Shown here piece after piece: positions 32,498 through 40,575 of a DNA stretch of 64,000 bases (positions are counted from its first letter, which is position 1; each line of letters starts with the position of its first letter). The stretch comes from Draconibacterium sediminis (GTDB lineage Bacteria; Bacteroidota; Bacteroidia; Bacteroidales; Prolixibacteraceae). The notes below the pieces were generated by a model. The model did not search any database. It had not been told where the DNA came from and saw nothing but the letters and a program-made list of their open reading frames with translations. The DNA lies in assembly GCF_000949475.1 (NCBI RefSeq), contig NZ_JRHC01000001.1:930001-994000 (forward strand), read 5' to 3'. Both the position numbers and the translations under genes were made by a program.

Positions 32498-33497
32498 TTA
32501 CAGAAGCGTAAGTCCCGCATTTTTTACATTTTCCATCCGCATCAAGCGTTGTGATATCCGTATTGTAGTGATTTCGTGAAATAAGTGGCGCGTTGCAATT
32601 CTTGCAATAAGTGGTTGATCGTTCCTGGTCGCTAACGTTTCCAAGATAAACATGTTGAAGTTGTGTTTTGGCCACATCGTACAACTCAACTAATGTTTCA
32701 ATTGGCGTGGCGGGTGCATTTAACTTGTATTGCGGGTAGTAGCGCGATAGGTGCAGCGGAACTGATTCTCCCAATTCACTACTAATCCAATTTATCATGT
32801 TTTTAAATTCTACTATGTCATCGTTCAACCCTGGAATAACCAACGTTGTAATTTCCAGATGGGCCTGACTTTCTGCAATTTGTTTGAGTGTATTTAAAAC
32901 CGGTTGCAATTTCCCTTTGGTGTATTTTTTATAGAAGTTGTTTGAGAATGCTTTCAGATCGATATTAAAAGCATCAATAAAAGGCAGCAATTTTTTCAAC
33001 GGTTCTTTATTGATATAACCATTGGAAACCACTACATTTTTTAATCCTTCTGAATAAGCCAGTTGTGCGGTATTCAATAAAAACTCGTAAAAAGTAAAAG
33101 GTTCGTTGTAGGTGTATGCGATACCGATGTTGTTCCAGGTTTTTAGCGCTTCTTTTACAATCTTCTCAGCGCTTATGTTGTGAAAGCCTGAGAACTCAGA
33201 AGCTTTACATTGCGAAATCCGGTGGTTCTGGCAAAAGCTGCATTGCAGGTTACAACCCACTTCGCCAACCGATAAAATGTTTTTGCCGGGGTGGAAATGG
33301 TAAAGCGGTTTTTTCTCGATGGGATCCGAACCAAGCGCAGCCACTTTATTATACACGTTGGTAATTAAAACGCCTCCGTGGTTGGTTCGCACTTTACAAA
33401 TTCCTGTTTGGCTGTCGGATAAAATACAGTTCCACGGGCAGAGTTCGCACTGAACTTGTCCGTTCGTGATTTTGCTATAGAATAAAGCTTCCTGCAT
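32490..33497 (-). CDS. amrS: AmmeMemoRadiSam system radical SAM enzyme
   Basis: A 335-residue radical SAM protein of the AmrS family. The cluster motif CNLQCSFC is near residues 81 to 88. An N-terminal CELCPWNC motif (about 18 to 25) and a C-terminal pair of CxxC motifs (YCKNCN and CKKCGT) could bind further metal. The family usually works with AMMECR1 (AmrA) and MEMO1 (AmrB) proteins, often as neighbours, but neither is in this window. The reaction is unknown. Confidence 0.88.
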   Translation of the reverse strand: MQEALFYSKITNGQVQCELCPWNCILSDSQTGICKVRTNHGGVLITNVYNKVAALGSDPIEKKPLYHFHPGKNILSVGEVGCNLQCSFCQNHRISQCKASEFSGFHNISAEKIVKEALKTWNNIGIAYTYNEPFTFYEFLLNTAQLAYSEGLKNVVVSNGYINKEPLKKLLPFIDAFNIDLKAFSNNFYKKYTKGKLQPVLNTLKQIAESQAHLEITTLVIPGLNDDIVEFKNMINWISSELGESVPLHLSRYYPQYKLNAPATPIETLVELYDVAKTQLQHVYLGNVSDQERSTTYCKNCNAPLISRNHYNTDITTLDADGKCKKCGTYASVII

Positions 33498-33553
33498 TTC
33501 CTGTCAAACTTTTTTAAAGTTACGAAAGGAAAACGAGAGTAGTTGCTTTGGTC

Positions 33554-34354
33554 TTATCCAATTTTTGATCCGAGCTTTTTGATGGCCTGTTGCATATCGT
33601 CCATTTGTTTCATCAGGCGATCGATGTCAGTTTCAGGTTCCGGAATTTTGGTATTCAGGTAACATACAAATTTCCAAACTTCGGTAACTTCTGCTATTGG
33701 CAAGTCGTAAGATTGAAATTCTTTATTCAGCGAAATCAGGTGCAGCGAGCGTTCTGTTTTAATATTATTATGTGCCACTTTAAAAACAATGCCTTCGTCG
33801 CGCGTAACAATAATATAGGCATCGTTGCTTTTTATATTGAAAAAATCCTGAATGAATTCTCCAATTACGATCGATCCGGCGGGGATGGGCAACATCGAGT
33901 CGCCTTCGATGGTAAAAGCTCTGTATTTTTTTTCTTTCGACAAAAACGGCAACTGAAAAACCGGAAGTTTCCCGATGTATTCCGGGTCGGCAAAACAATT
34001 TACATAACCTGCTTTGGCTTTTTCGCTTACAAACTCAATATTGTCGTTGTTGTCTGAATCAACCGTTGTGGCAATTACCCGCAACTTGGAGCCGCGTATA
34101 AACACATCAAAACCATTTTGCAGATCGGCAAACTGACTTTCTGATAATTGTTGCAAATCCACATTAATCAGTGTGTCGATGGCGATGCCAAAATATTTCG
34201 AAAAAGCCTGAAGGTGCGAAACGGTGGGTTGGCTGATCTCATTTTCGAGTGCATTTACCGAAGTTCGTTTTAACTCCATCGCTACAGCCACCTCGTTTTG
34301 TGTGCGTTTTTTTCTTTTTCGTAACAGTTTGATATTCTTGCCAAAATAGTTCAT
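33554..34354 (-). CDS. XRE-family regulator with S24 (LexA-like) peptidase domain
   Basis: A 266-residue repressor-like protein. An XRE helix-turn-helix lies at residues 5 to 60. A peptidase S24 domain at about 110 to 225 has Ser153 in GDSMLP and Lys192 in GIVFKV, the catalytic pair. An Ala115-Gly116 bond stands 37 residues before Ser153, close to LexA spacing, so self-cleavage is possible. It resembles phage CI or stress regulators, but no phage genes are near. It probably controls its own promoter, since a 7-base inverted repeat lies upstream. Confidence 0.88.
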   Translation of the reverse strand: MNYFGKNIKLLRKRKKRTQNEVAVAMELKRTSVNALENEISQPTVSHLQAFSKYFGIAIDTLINVDLQQLSESQFADLQNGFDVFIRGSKLRVIATTVDSDNNDNIEFVSEKAKAGYVNCFADPEYIGKLPVFQLPFLSKEKKYRAFTIEGDSMLPIPAGSIVIGEFIQDFFNIKSNDAYIIVTRDEGIVFKVAHNNIKTERSLHLISLNKEFQSYDLPIAEVTEVWKFVCYLNTKIPEPETDIDRLMKQMDDMQQAIKKLGSKIG

Positions 34355-34373
34355 GTGGGAAAAATTATTTCTT

Positions 34374-34404
34374 CAAAAGTAAAAAATATTCTTGCAGTTT
34401 AAAA
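34374..34404 (-). promoter_or_regulatory. Probable promoter of the XRE-S24 regulator
   Basis: On the minus strand TACTTTTG (34374-34381) matches the -7 box, with TTTT 19 bases upstream in place of TTTG. Confidence 0.5.
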
Positions 34405-34433
34405 AGAAATGATTAATTTATTATCGTCAGAAA

Positions 34434-34450
34434 TGATAATATAATTATCA
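34434..34450. promoter_or_regulatory. Candidate operator palindrome
   Basis: TGATAAT and ATTATCA are separated by ATA, giving a 17-base dyad. An overlapping dyad, TATTATC and GATAATA around GTCAGAAAT, precedes it. Both lie about 55 to 75 bases upstream of the regulator's promoter, which suits operator sites of an XRE dimer. This is inference. Confidence 0.4.
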
Positions 34451-34531
34451 AAATAGAATGTATTTGTTTTTGATCAACATATTTCCTTAATGTTCCTAAA
34501 TGTTTAAACCCAAAATGAACTGAGGTTCCTG

Positions 34532-34560
34532 ATCCCCGGCATAAACGCCGGGGATTTTTT
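34532..34560 (+). terminator. Terminator-like hairpin with T run
   Basis: ATCCCCGGC and GCCGGGGAT form a 9-base stem with an ATAAAC loop followed by seven T. It stands 34 bases before a plus-strand start codon, so it does not end an obvious gene. Its stem nearly equals the palindrome at 10313-10336, so it may be a repeat unit. Confidence 0.6.
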
Positions 34561-34593
34561 TGACTACAAACTACAATATGAGATGAAACGAGC

Positions 34594-35883
34594 ATGAATG
34601 AATCCGTACATGAGAAACTGAAAATATTATCCGACGCTGCAAAATACGATGTGTCGTGTGCATCGAGCGGAAGCAACCGGGCCAACACCAGCAAAGGAAT
34701 TGGCAGCGGTGTGGCGTGCGGCATTTGCCACAGTTTTACCGAAGACGGACGCTGTGTGAGCCTGTTTAAAATACTGATGACCAACAATTGTATTTACGAT
34801 TGTGCTTACTGTATTAACCGCCGTACAAACGACCGTCCGCGGGCAACTTTTACGGCACAGGAAATCGTCGACCTTACCATTGGTTTTTACCGCCGAAACT
34901 ACATTGAAGGATTGTTTTTGAGTTCGGGCGTGATAAAAAGCCCTGATTACACCATGGAGCGAATGGTGTTGGTAGCTAAAAAATTGCGTAAAGAAGAAAA
35001 CTACAACGGCTATATTCATCTGAAAGCAATTCCGGGAGCGAGCCGCGAGTTGATTCATGAAGCCGGAATCTGGGCCGACCGGCTGAGTGTAAACATGGAA
35101 ATCCCGACTGAGCCGAACCTGAAAAAGCTGGCACCGGAAAAGAACTACCCTGATATTGTTACACCCATGGGGCAAATCCGCGATTCGATTTTGGTGGCGA
35201 AGGAAGAACGGCAAAAGTACCGCAAGGCACCTCGTTTTGCTCCGGCCGGACAAAGCACACAATTGATTGTTGGAGCAACTCCCGAAACCGACCGGCAGAT
35301 TATTTTACTGTCGTCGGGATTGTACAAGCAGCAAAACCTGAAACGCGTATATTTTTCAGGCTATCTGCCGGTGAACAGTTACGATGAGCGTTTGCCGGCG
35401 ATTAACCGGCCGCCGTTGGTACGCGAAAACCGTCTGTACCAGAGCGACTGGCTGATGCGTTTTTATCATTTTAAAGCTGAAGAGATTTTAAGCGAAGATC
35501 AGCCGTTCCTTGATTTGGACGTAGATCCGAAACTGGGATTTGCCCTGCGAAATATGCACCTGTTTCCGGTGGATATTAACCGCGCAGATTACGAAATGAT
35601 TCTTCGGATTCCCGGAGTTGGGGTGCAGTCGGCACAGAAGATTATTCTGGCGCGTAAACACCGCCGGCTAAATTCATTGCACCTTAAAAAACTGGGGATA
35701 GTGATGAAACGTGCCAAGTATTTTATAACGTGCAACGAACTACCATCGCCGGGAATGGGGTGGGAGCCGCAGCGACTAAAACACAAGTTGTTGTGCGAAA
35801 TGAATTCGAAATACAAAAAGTCGCTTGATACGCAGTTGAAGCTGTTCACCGATTTTAAACCGGTGCTGCCAACGTTGCATTAG
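34594..35883 (+). CDS. Putative DNA modification/repair radical SAM protein
   Basis: A 429-residue radical SAM protein of the group linked to a UDG-like domain protein (TIGR03916 type). The cluster motif CIYDCAYC is near residues 65 to 72, following CGICHSFTEDGRC, which adds two further conserved Cys. A helix-hairpin-helix motif near residues 330 to 360 (INRADYEMILRIPGVG) points to DNA or RNA binding. The reaction is not known. It is paired with the DUF4130 protein 70 bases downstream, the usual partner. Confidence 0.88.
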   Translation: MNESVHEKLKILSDAAKYDVSCASSGSNRANTSKGIGSGVACGICHSFTEDGRCVSLFKILMTNNCIYDCAYCINRRTNDRPRATFTAQEIVDLTIGFYRRNYIEGLFLSSGVIKSPDYTMERMVLVAKKLRKEENYNGYIHLKAIPGASRELIHEAGIWADRLSVNMEIPTEPNLKKLAPEKNYPDIVTPMGQIRDSILVAKEERQKYRKAPRFAPAGQSTQLIVGATPETDRQIILLSSGLYKQQNLKRVYFSGYLPVNSYDERLPAINRPPLVRENRLYQSDWLMRFYHFKAEEILSEDQPFLDLDVDPKLGFALRNMHLFPVDINRADYEMILRIPGVGVQSAQKIILARKHRRLNSLHLKKLGIVMKRAKYFITCNELPSPGMGWEPQRLKHKLLCEMNSKYKKSLDTQLKLFTDFKPVLPTLH

Positions 35884-35900
35884 TCTCAGTTTTCAGTCGC

Positions 35901-35952
35901 AGTATCCAGATCCAGTATCCAGAATCTAGTATCCAAAAATCCAGTATCCAGT
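35901..35952. repeat. Short degenerate repeats of CCAGTATC
   Basis: Four degenerate copies of an 11- to 14-base unit around AGTATCCAG fill the space between the radical SAM gene and the DUF4130 gene and end one base before the ATG at 35954. A similar run precedes the gene at 60356. Confidence 0.7.
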
Positions 35953-35953
35953 C

Positions 35954-36727
35954 ATGAAAATATACACCTACGATAATACTTTTGAGGGATTTTTAACCTG
36001 CGTTTTCGATTGTTACAGCCGAAAAGATTTTCCGGTTGATATCTGTTCGCGATATGGTGAGCAGCGCTACCTTTTTGTTGAAAGCATTGATGTGCCTACT
36101 AATCCTATAAAAGCCGAGCGGGTTTGGAAAGGCATCCAGAAACACCTGTCGGGGAAAAATAAACAACTGTTGTTTTATGCTTACCTGTCGGAAGAGCTGG
36201 GGATTGAAATGAAAATCTACCGTTTCTTGCGTCGTATGTTCAGCGGGCATTTGAACCTGGAAACCGATTATGGCGATCCGGATGTGTTGTATCTTACACA
36301 AGCCTCGCAAAAGGTGAAAAAGGAGGCCATGCGAATGATGCAGTTTGTGCGGTTTCAGCGCACCAAAGACCGGATGTATTTTTGCGGCATCGAACCCAAA
36401 TATGATGTCATTCCGTTAATCATTAATCACTACCAAAAACGTTTTACCGACCAGCGCTGGCTGATTTATGATTTGCGGCGCAACTACGGAATTTTGTACG
36501 GTAACGATAAGGTAGAAGAAGTGGTGCTTACAAAAAAGCAGTTTAATGCATACAACGGCCAGGTAAAAGAGGAGTTGCTGCACGAGGGCGAAGATTTTTA
36601 TCAAAAACTATGGCGCTCGTACTTTAAACACATTACTATTGAAGAGCGCAAAAACCTCAAATTACAACGCCAACATATGCCGCGGCGCTTTTGGCGTTAT
36701 CTGCCCGAAAAGCAGGAGGCGAATTGA
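35954..36727 (+). CDS. DUF4130 / TIGR03915 family putative DNA metabolism protein
   Basis: A 257-residue protein of the family always found with the radical SAM protein above. It has the conserved N-terminal YDNTFEGFLTCVFDCY segment and the RxxYGILYGN region near residues 173 to 185. In many genomes this domain is fused to a uracil-DNA-glycosylase-like domain; here the chain stops after DUF4130 and no UDG gene follows. The role in DNA repair is predicted from the association only. Confidence 0.85.
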   Translation: MKIYTYDNTFEGFLTCVFDCYSRKDFPVDICSRYGEQRYLFVESIDVPTNPIKAERVWKGIQKHLSGKNKQLLFYAYLSEELGIEMKIYRFLRRMFSGHLNLETDYGDPDVLYLTQASQKVKKEAMRMMQFVRFQRTKDRMYFCGIEPKYDVIPLIINHYQKRFTDQRWLIYDLRRNYGILYGNDKVEEVVLTKKQFNAYNGQVKEELLHEGEDFYQKLWRSYFKHITIEERKNLKLQRQHMPRRFWRYLPEKQEAN

Positions 36728-36868
36728 AAGAATAAAACAGCAGGGTTGTTTTCAGAGTCGTTTGCTGATAAAGTGATTAAGAAGGCGTTAACATAACCTG
36801 TTGTGTTTTTTATTTATATTCGCATGAGTCAACACTCTGTCAACAAACCGAAAATTAAATAACCGAAA

Positions 36869-38104
36869 ATGAAAAAAATCAATTCTTTATTCTGTCTGAT
36901 TGTCTTATTATTCCTCAGTCAATTTGCAATTTCACAAACCGTTTACCAGTGGCGCGGTATCGATCGCGATGGAAAGTACAACGAATCCGGCCTGCTCAAC
37001 GAATGGCCCGAAAATGGTCCGCAGTTATTGTGGTCAACCGAAAACCTTGGTCCCGGTTATGCCGCCCCGGTAATTACTTCAGATAAATTACTGATTGTAG
37101 GAGTTGAAAACGGTATCAGCAAACTGTTTGCTTTCGATCTGAACGGTAACTTATTGTGGAAAACACCAAACGGAAAATCATTTGTAGGAGATGGATACTC
37201 TGCCCGGTTCCCGGGGGCCCGGTCAACACCAACCGTGGTGGGCAACATGGTTTATGCAACTTCGGGGTTGGGGAGACTGGCCTGTTTCGATTTGAACACC
37301 GGAAAAGAAATGTGGGCAGTTGATATGGTAAACGACCTGAAAGGGCATTTGAATGATTTTGGTTATGCCGAGTCGGTGGTTATCGACGAGCGCGCGGTTT
37401 ATTGTTTCCCGGGCGGAAAAGATATAAGCGTAGCCAAACTCGACCGCTTTTCCGGAAAAACCATCTGGACATCGGAAGCAACCGGCGATACCACTCACTT
37501 TGTTTCACCAATTCTTGTGAACCTGCCTTCGCGAAAAGTTTTTGTTTCCGTATCGCGGCACTATGTGTTTGGCGTTGATTGCGCAAGTGGTGACTTACTC
37601 TGGAAATACGATATTGCCATGCGCTACGATGGCGATCATGCCAATTCGCCTGTTTATAAAGCACCGTATTTGTATATTGTTACCAACGATGATAAAGGAA
37701 AGGGTACCACAAAACTGGAACTTTCGGCCGACGGGAGCAGTGTAAAAGAAGTGTGGAGTAATGAAGAGGTGAAGAATAATATGGGAGGTTTTGTTTTACA
37801 CGACGATAAATTGTTTGTTACTACCGAAAATAAATACCTGAATATACTGGATCAGGAAACAGGAAGTGTTTTGGATAAAGTAAGATCGTCATTTGGGTGT
37901 ACCGTTTTTGCCGACAATAAATTAATTGTTTATGGTACCAATGGCGATGTGCGCCTTTTCAATTACGAAAACGGTAAACTTAATCAGGCTGGTTTATTTA
38001 AAGTAACGATGGGAAGCCAGGAGCATTTTTCGCATCCGGTAGTGGCTAACGGTGTACTTTATATCCGGCACGGAGAAGCTTTGATGGCCTGGGAGATTAG
38101 GTAA
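36869..38104 (+). CDS. PQQ-like beta-propeller repeat protein, secreted
   Basis: A 411-residue protein with a signal peptide (cut after about residue 22, AISQ). PQQ-like blades repeat along its length, with signatures such as GKEMWAVDM, GKTIWTSEA and GDLLWKYDI that end in the Trp docking pattern. Members of this type occur in outer-membrane assembly (BamB) and in dehydrogenases; the quinone-binding residues of true enzymes were not seen, so a structural or binding role is more likely. It is convergent with the permease gene across a 42-base repeat array. Confidence 0.85.
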   Translation: MKKINSLFCLIVLLFLSQFAISQTVYQWRGIDRDGKYNESGLLNEWPENGPQLLWSTENLGPGYAAPVITSDKLLIVGVENGISKLFAFDLNGNLLWKTPNGKSFVGDGYSARFPGARSTPTVVGNMVYATSGLGRLACFDLNTGKEMWAVDMVNDLKGHLNDFGYAESVVIDERAVYCFPGGKDISVAKLDRFSGKTIWTSEATGDTTHFVSPILVNLPSRKVFVSVSRHYVFGVDCASGDLLWKYDIAMRYDGDHANSPVYKAPYLYIVTNDDKGKGTTKLELSADGSSVKEVWSNEEVKNNMGGFVLHDDKLFVTTENKYLNILDQETGSVLDKVRSSFGCTVFADNKLIVYGTNGDVRLFNYENGKLNQAGLFKVTMGSQEHFSHPVVANGVLYIRHGEALMAWEIR

Positions 38105-38120
38105 AAAAATACGAAAACAA

Positions 38121-38330
38121 TGTTCCGCAGCTCCGGAAAGGCCAAACTCAACTGCAAACAGGCTTTCCGCAAGCGCGGAAAGTCAGAAATGAGTTCGGAA
38201 CAGGGTTTCCGCAGCTCGGGAAAGTTACAAATGAGGTCAAAACAAAGTTTCCGCAGGCGCGGAAAGCCGGAAATGAATTTATGACAAGCTGTCTGCACCC
38301 AGGGAATGTCAGAAATAGAGCTTAGATATA
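38121..38330. repeat. Tandem array of 42-base units with palindromic cores
   Basis: Five units start at 38121, 38163, 38205, 38247 and 38289, exactly 42 bases apart. Each begins with a core of the form TTTCCGC-nnn-GCGGAAA followed by about 22 less conserved bases. The fifth unit is decayed. The minus strand is open across it and would give a 14-residue repeat, but no start signal or known domain supports a gene. Confidence 0.85.
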
Positions 38331-38350
38331 ATTTCCTATAGGAAAAAGAA

Positions 38351-38388
38351 AAAGGATCGGATCTTTTAAAAGATCCGATCCTTTTTTT
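38351..38388. terminator. Bidirectional terminator
   Basis: A perfect 34-base palindrome built on AAAGGATCGGATCTTTT with T and A runs on its flanks. It serves the permease gene on the minus strand and may also close the plus-strand transcript. Confidence 0.85.
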
Positions 38389-38415
38389 ATCTCGAAGCAA
38401 GCAACTCGATCCTTC

Positions 38416-39621
38416 TTATAAATCTTCTTTTTTAGTTGCCGGTAATACCAAATTCAAAATGATACCAACTGCAGCAGCCAAACCAATGCCTGCCAGCGAG
38501 AAGGTTCCGTATGAAATAACGGCACCACCAATTCCAACAGTAAGAACAATTGAAACAATAACCTGGTTACGGGTTTCGCCCATGTTGGTTTTTGAATCAA
38601 CCAACGTTTTAATACCGATAGATGCGATCATTCCAAAAAGGAGAAGCATAATTCCGCCCAGCACTGCCTGTGGAATGGTTTTCAGGAAACCACTGATTTT
38701 TCCAACAAAAGCAAAAACAATTGCGGTTATTGCCGCTATGCGTAAAATAAATGGATTTGTAACCTTGGTAAGTGTTATGGCTCCGGTTACTTCCGAGTAA
38801 GTGGTGTTAGGCACACCTCCAAAAAAACCGGCCAGTCCGCTGGCAATACCATCACCAAGCAGCGTACGGTGCAAACCTGGTTTTTCAATAAAGTTTTTGT
38901 CGCATACACCACCAATGGCATACATATCGCCCACGTGTTCGATAATCGGAGCAATAGCTACCGGAATCATGTACAAAATAGCCTGCCAGCTAAATTTAGG
39001 AGCGGTAAACTCGGGTAAACCTATCCAAGCAGCCTCTTTAATCGGGGTCATATCAACTTTCCCCATTATTATGGAAAGAACGTAACCAACAATTATGGCA
39101 ATGAATATAGGAATCAGTTTGATCATCTTTTTGCCGAAAATAACTACTGTTACGGCTGTAAGTAACGAAACCACGGCAATCAGCCAGTCGGTTTTTGCCA
39201 TGTCAACAGCGGTAGATGCAAGCGATAATCCAATTAACAGAATAATTGGGCCAACAACAACCGCTGGGAAAAGACGCTCGACAAAGGTTAATCCACGTAA
39301 TTTAACCAGTGCTGAAACTACGCCGTAAACTACACCAACAGCAATAATTCCTGAAAGTGTACCGGGCCAGCCATAAAGTTTTGTGGCTTCAATAATTGGT
39401 GCAATAAAAGCAAAGCTGCTACCCAGGAAAACAGGTACCTGTCCTTTGGTAATTAAATGAAAAAGCAGCGTGCCAATTCCGGCAGTGAAAAGTGCAACGG
39501 CGGGATCGATGCCCACAAGCAGCGGCACCAAAACGGTAGCACCAAAAGCCACAAATAAGAACTGTACACCCAATACGGTGTTTTTGAAGGTTAATTGTTC
39601 ACGTAAAGTTTTACCACTCAT
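38416..39621 (-). CDS. uraA: Nucleobase:cation symporter-2 family permease (uracil type)
   Basis: A 401-residue inner-membrane transporter of the NCS2 family with about 14 hydrophobic segments. The GSSFAFIAPI segment (about residues 67 to 76) and the motif AIIEHVGDMYAIG with the conserved Glu-His (about 224 to 236) are the substrate-site signatures shared with UraA. FGGVPNTTYSEVTGAI (about 267 to 282) follows. Uracil is the most likely substrate; xanthine is the alternative. A promoter box TATTTTTG may lie at 39649-39656. Confidence 0.9.
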   Translation of the reverse strand: MSGKTLREQLTFKNTVLGVQFLFVAFGATVLVPLLVGIDPAVALFTAGIGTLLFHLITKGQVPVFLGSSFAFIAPIIEATKLYGWPGTLSGIIAVGVVYGVVSALVKLRGLTFVERLFPAVVVGPIILLIGLSLASTAVDMAKTDWLIAVVSLLTAVTVVIFGKKMIKLIPIFIAIIVGYVLSIIMGKVDMTPIKEAAWIGLPEFTAPKFSWQAILYMIPVAIAPIIEHVGDMYAIGGVCDKNFIEKPGLHRTLLGDGIASGLAGFFGGVPNTTYSEVTGAITLTKVTNPFILRIAAITAIVFAFVGKISGFLKTIPQAVLGGIMLLLFGMIASIGIKTLVDSKTNMGETRNQVIVSIVLTVGIGGAVISYGTFSLAGIGLAAAVGIILNLVLPATKKEDL

Positions 39622-39654
39622 GTTTTTTGTATTTGTTTAAAATTTGCGCAAAAA

Positions 39655-39682
39655 TATACCCGTTTGCGAAAGAAACGGGTAT
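39655..39682 (-). terminator. Terminator of the DUF1080 gene
   Basis: ATACCCGTTT and AAACGGGTAT form a 10-base stem; on the minus strand ATTTTT follows. Confidence 0.7.
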
Positions 39683-39694
39683 AAAGTATATTTT

Positions 39695-40489
39695 TTATTG
39701 AAGGATTTCGGCAGGAATCTCCTTAATTGGTTTTATCCGAACTGATTTTACAAATAAATCACCGCCTTCAGACTGGATTTGGATTTTTCCTGAACTCAGC
39801 GGTTTTATTTGTCCATCTTCATTAATTCCGGTATTGGTATTTACCATGGTAACTTGTCCGTTAATCACATGAACCGTAGTTCGGCCATAAGTGTACAGTT
39901 CAACAGTGTTCCATTCTCCTAATGGGTTTTCTGCATCAACCGCTTTTATTATGCCGGGGCCGTTAAAGTCTTTTCCAAACTGGGTAAGTTCTCCGCCTTT
40001 TGAAAATTGAAATCCTTCATCTGTTTTTGTTACTTCAGTTTCGCAGCAAGTATTGTTCATCAGGTAAGTGTCTCCCAGCTTTTCGTGCATTAGCTGGCAT
40101 TCAATGTTGGTCATCCATGTGCCAATAGCTTCACCAAATTCGCCAAAACTATGATACAGCAGTCCGCTGTTTCGTTTGGTGTAAACCTGGTCGCCCCACT
40201 TAAATACCAATTCCAGGTGGTAGTTGGCAAAAGTGTCGACAGTAGCCAGCGAGCCGTTTACTTCGCCTGAAATGTGAATAAGCTTTTCGCCCTCAACATC
40301 AACAACTTTAAAAACCTCTTCGGGTTTGGCCTGTTCGTGTAGATCTTCGAATCCGGTAAGCGGAGTTCCGATGAATGTTTCCCATCCATCGAGATTTTCA
40401 CCATTATACACCGGTTGCCAGGGTGCTTCGCACGAACTAAATAATACTGTTAGAAATGCAAGTGAAATAAAAAATGTAAATTTTTTCAT
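39695..40489 (-). CDS. DUF1080 (3-keto-disaccharide hydrolase-like) lipoprotein
   Basis: A 264-residue lipoprotein with lipobox LFSSC (acylated Cys20). The DUF1080 jelly-roll domain spans about 25 to 260, with YNGENLDGWETF at its start and YHLELVFKWGD further on. Some members of the family hydrolyse 3-keto-glycosides and others only bind sugars. No Gfo/Idh gene is beside it, though one exists at 21542. Single-gene unit with its own terminator. Confidence 0.85.
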   Translation of the reverse strand: MKKFTFFISLAFLTVLFSSCEAPWQPVYNGENLDGWETFIGTPLTGFEDLHEQAKPEEVFKVVDVEGEKLIHISGEVNGSLATVDTFANYHLELVFKWGDQVYTKRNSGLLYHSFGEFGEAIGTWMTNIECQLMHEKLGDTYLMNNTCCETEVTKTDEGFQFSKGGELTQFGKDFNGPGIIKAVDAENPLGEWNTVELYTYGRTTVHVINGQVTMVNTNTGINEDGQIKPLSSGKIQIQSEGGDLFVKSVRIKPIKEIPAEILQ

Positions 40490-40516
40490 GAGTTAATGGT
40501 TTAGATATAATTGACA

Positions 40517-40549
40517 TAAAAAAACTGCCCCATAAATATAGGACAGTTT
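40517..40549 (-). terminator. Terminator of the small HTH gene
   Basis: AAACTGTCC and GG-CAGTTT form an imperfect stem; on the minus strand seven T follow. Confidence 0.7.
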
Positions 40550-40575
40550 CTTAAATATTTTTATTTTTTTCTCTA

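Noticed and set aside
34627..35262. 211-residue minus-strand frame
   Set aside because: It is the shadow of the radical SAM gene, whose motifs are clear on the plus strand.
36728..36868. Possible missing UDG-like gene after DUF4130
   Set aside because: The 141-base spacer is too short and holds no fragment of such a domain.
38121..38330. CRISPR array
   Set aside because: Cores are only about 20 bases and imperfect, the spacing parts are about 22 bases and related to one another, and no cas gene is present. The same holds for 60746-61008.
38059..38400. 113-residue minus-strand frame with a 14-residue repeat
   Set aside because: The repeat follows from the 42-base DNA period; the sister array at 60746 has a 41-base period that cannot code, so a DNA-level role is simpler. 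Not fully excluded.
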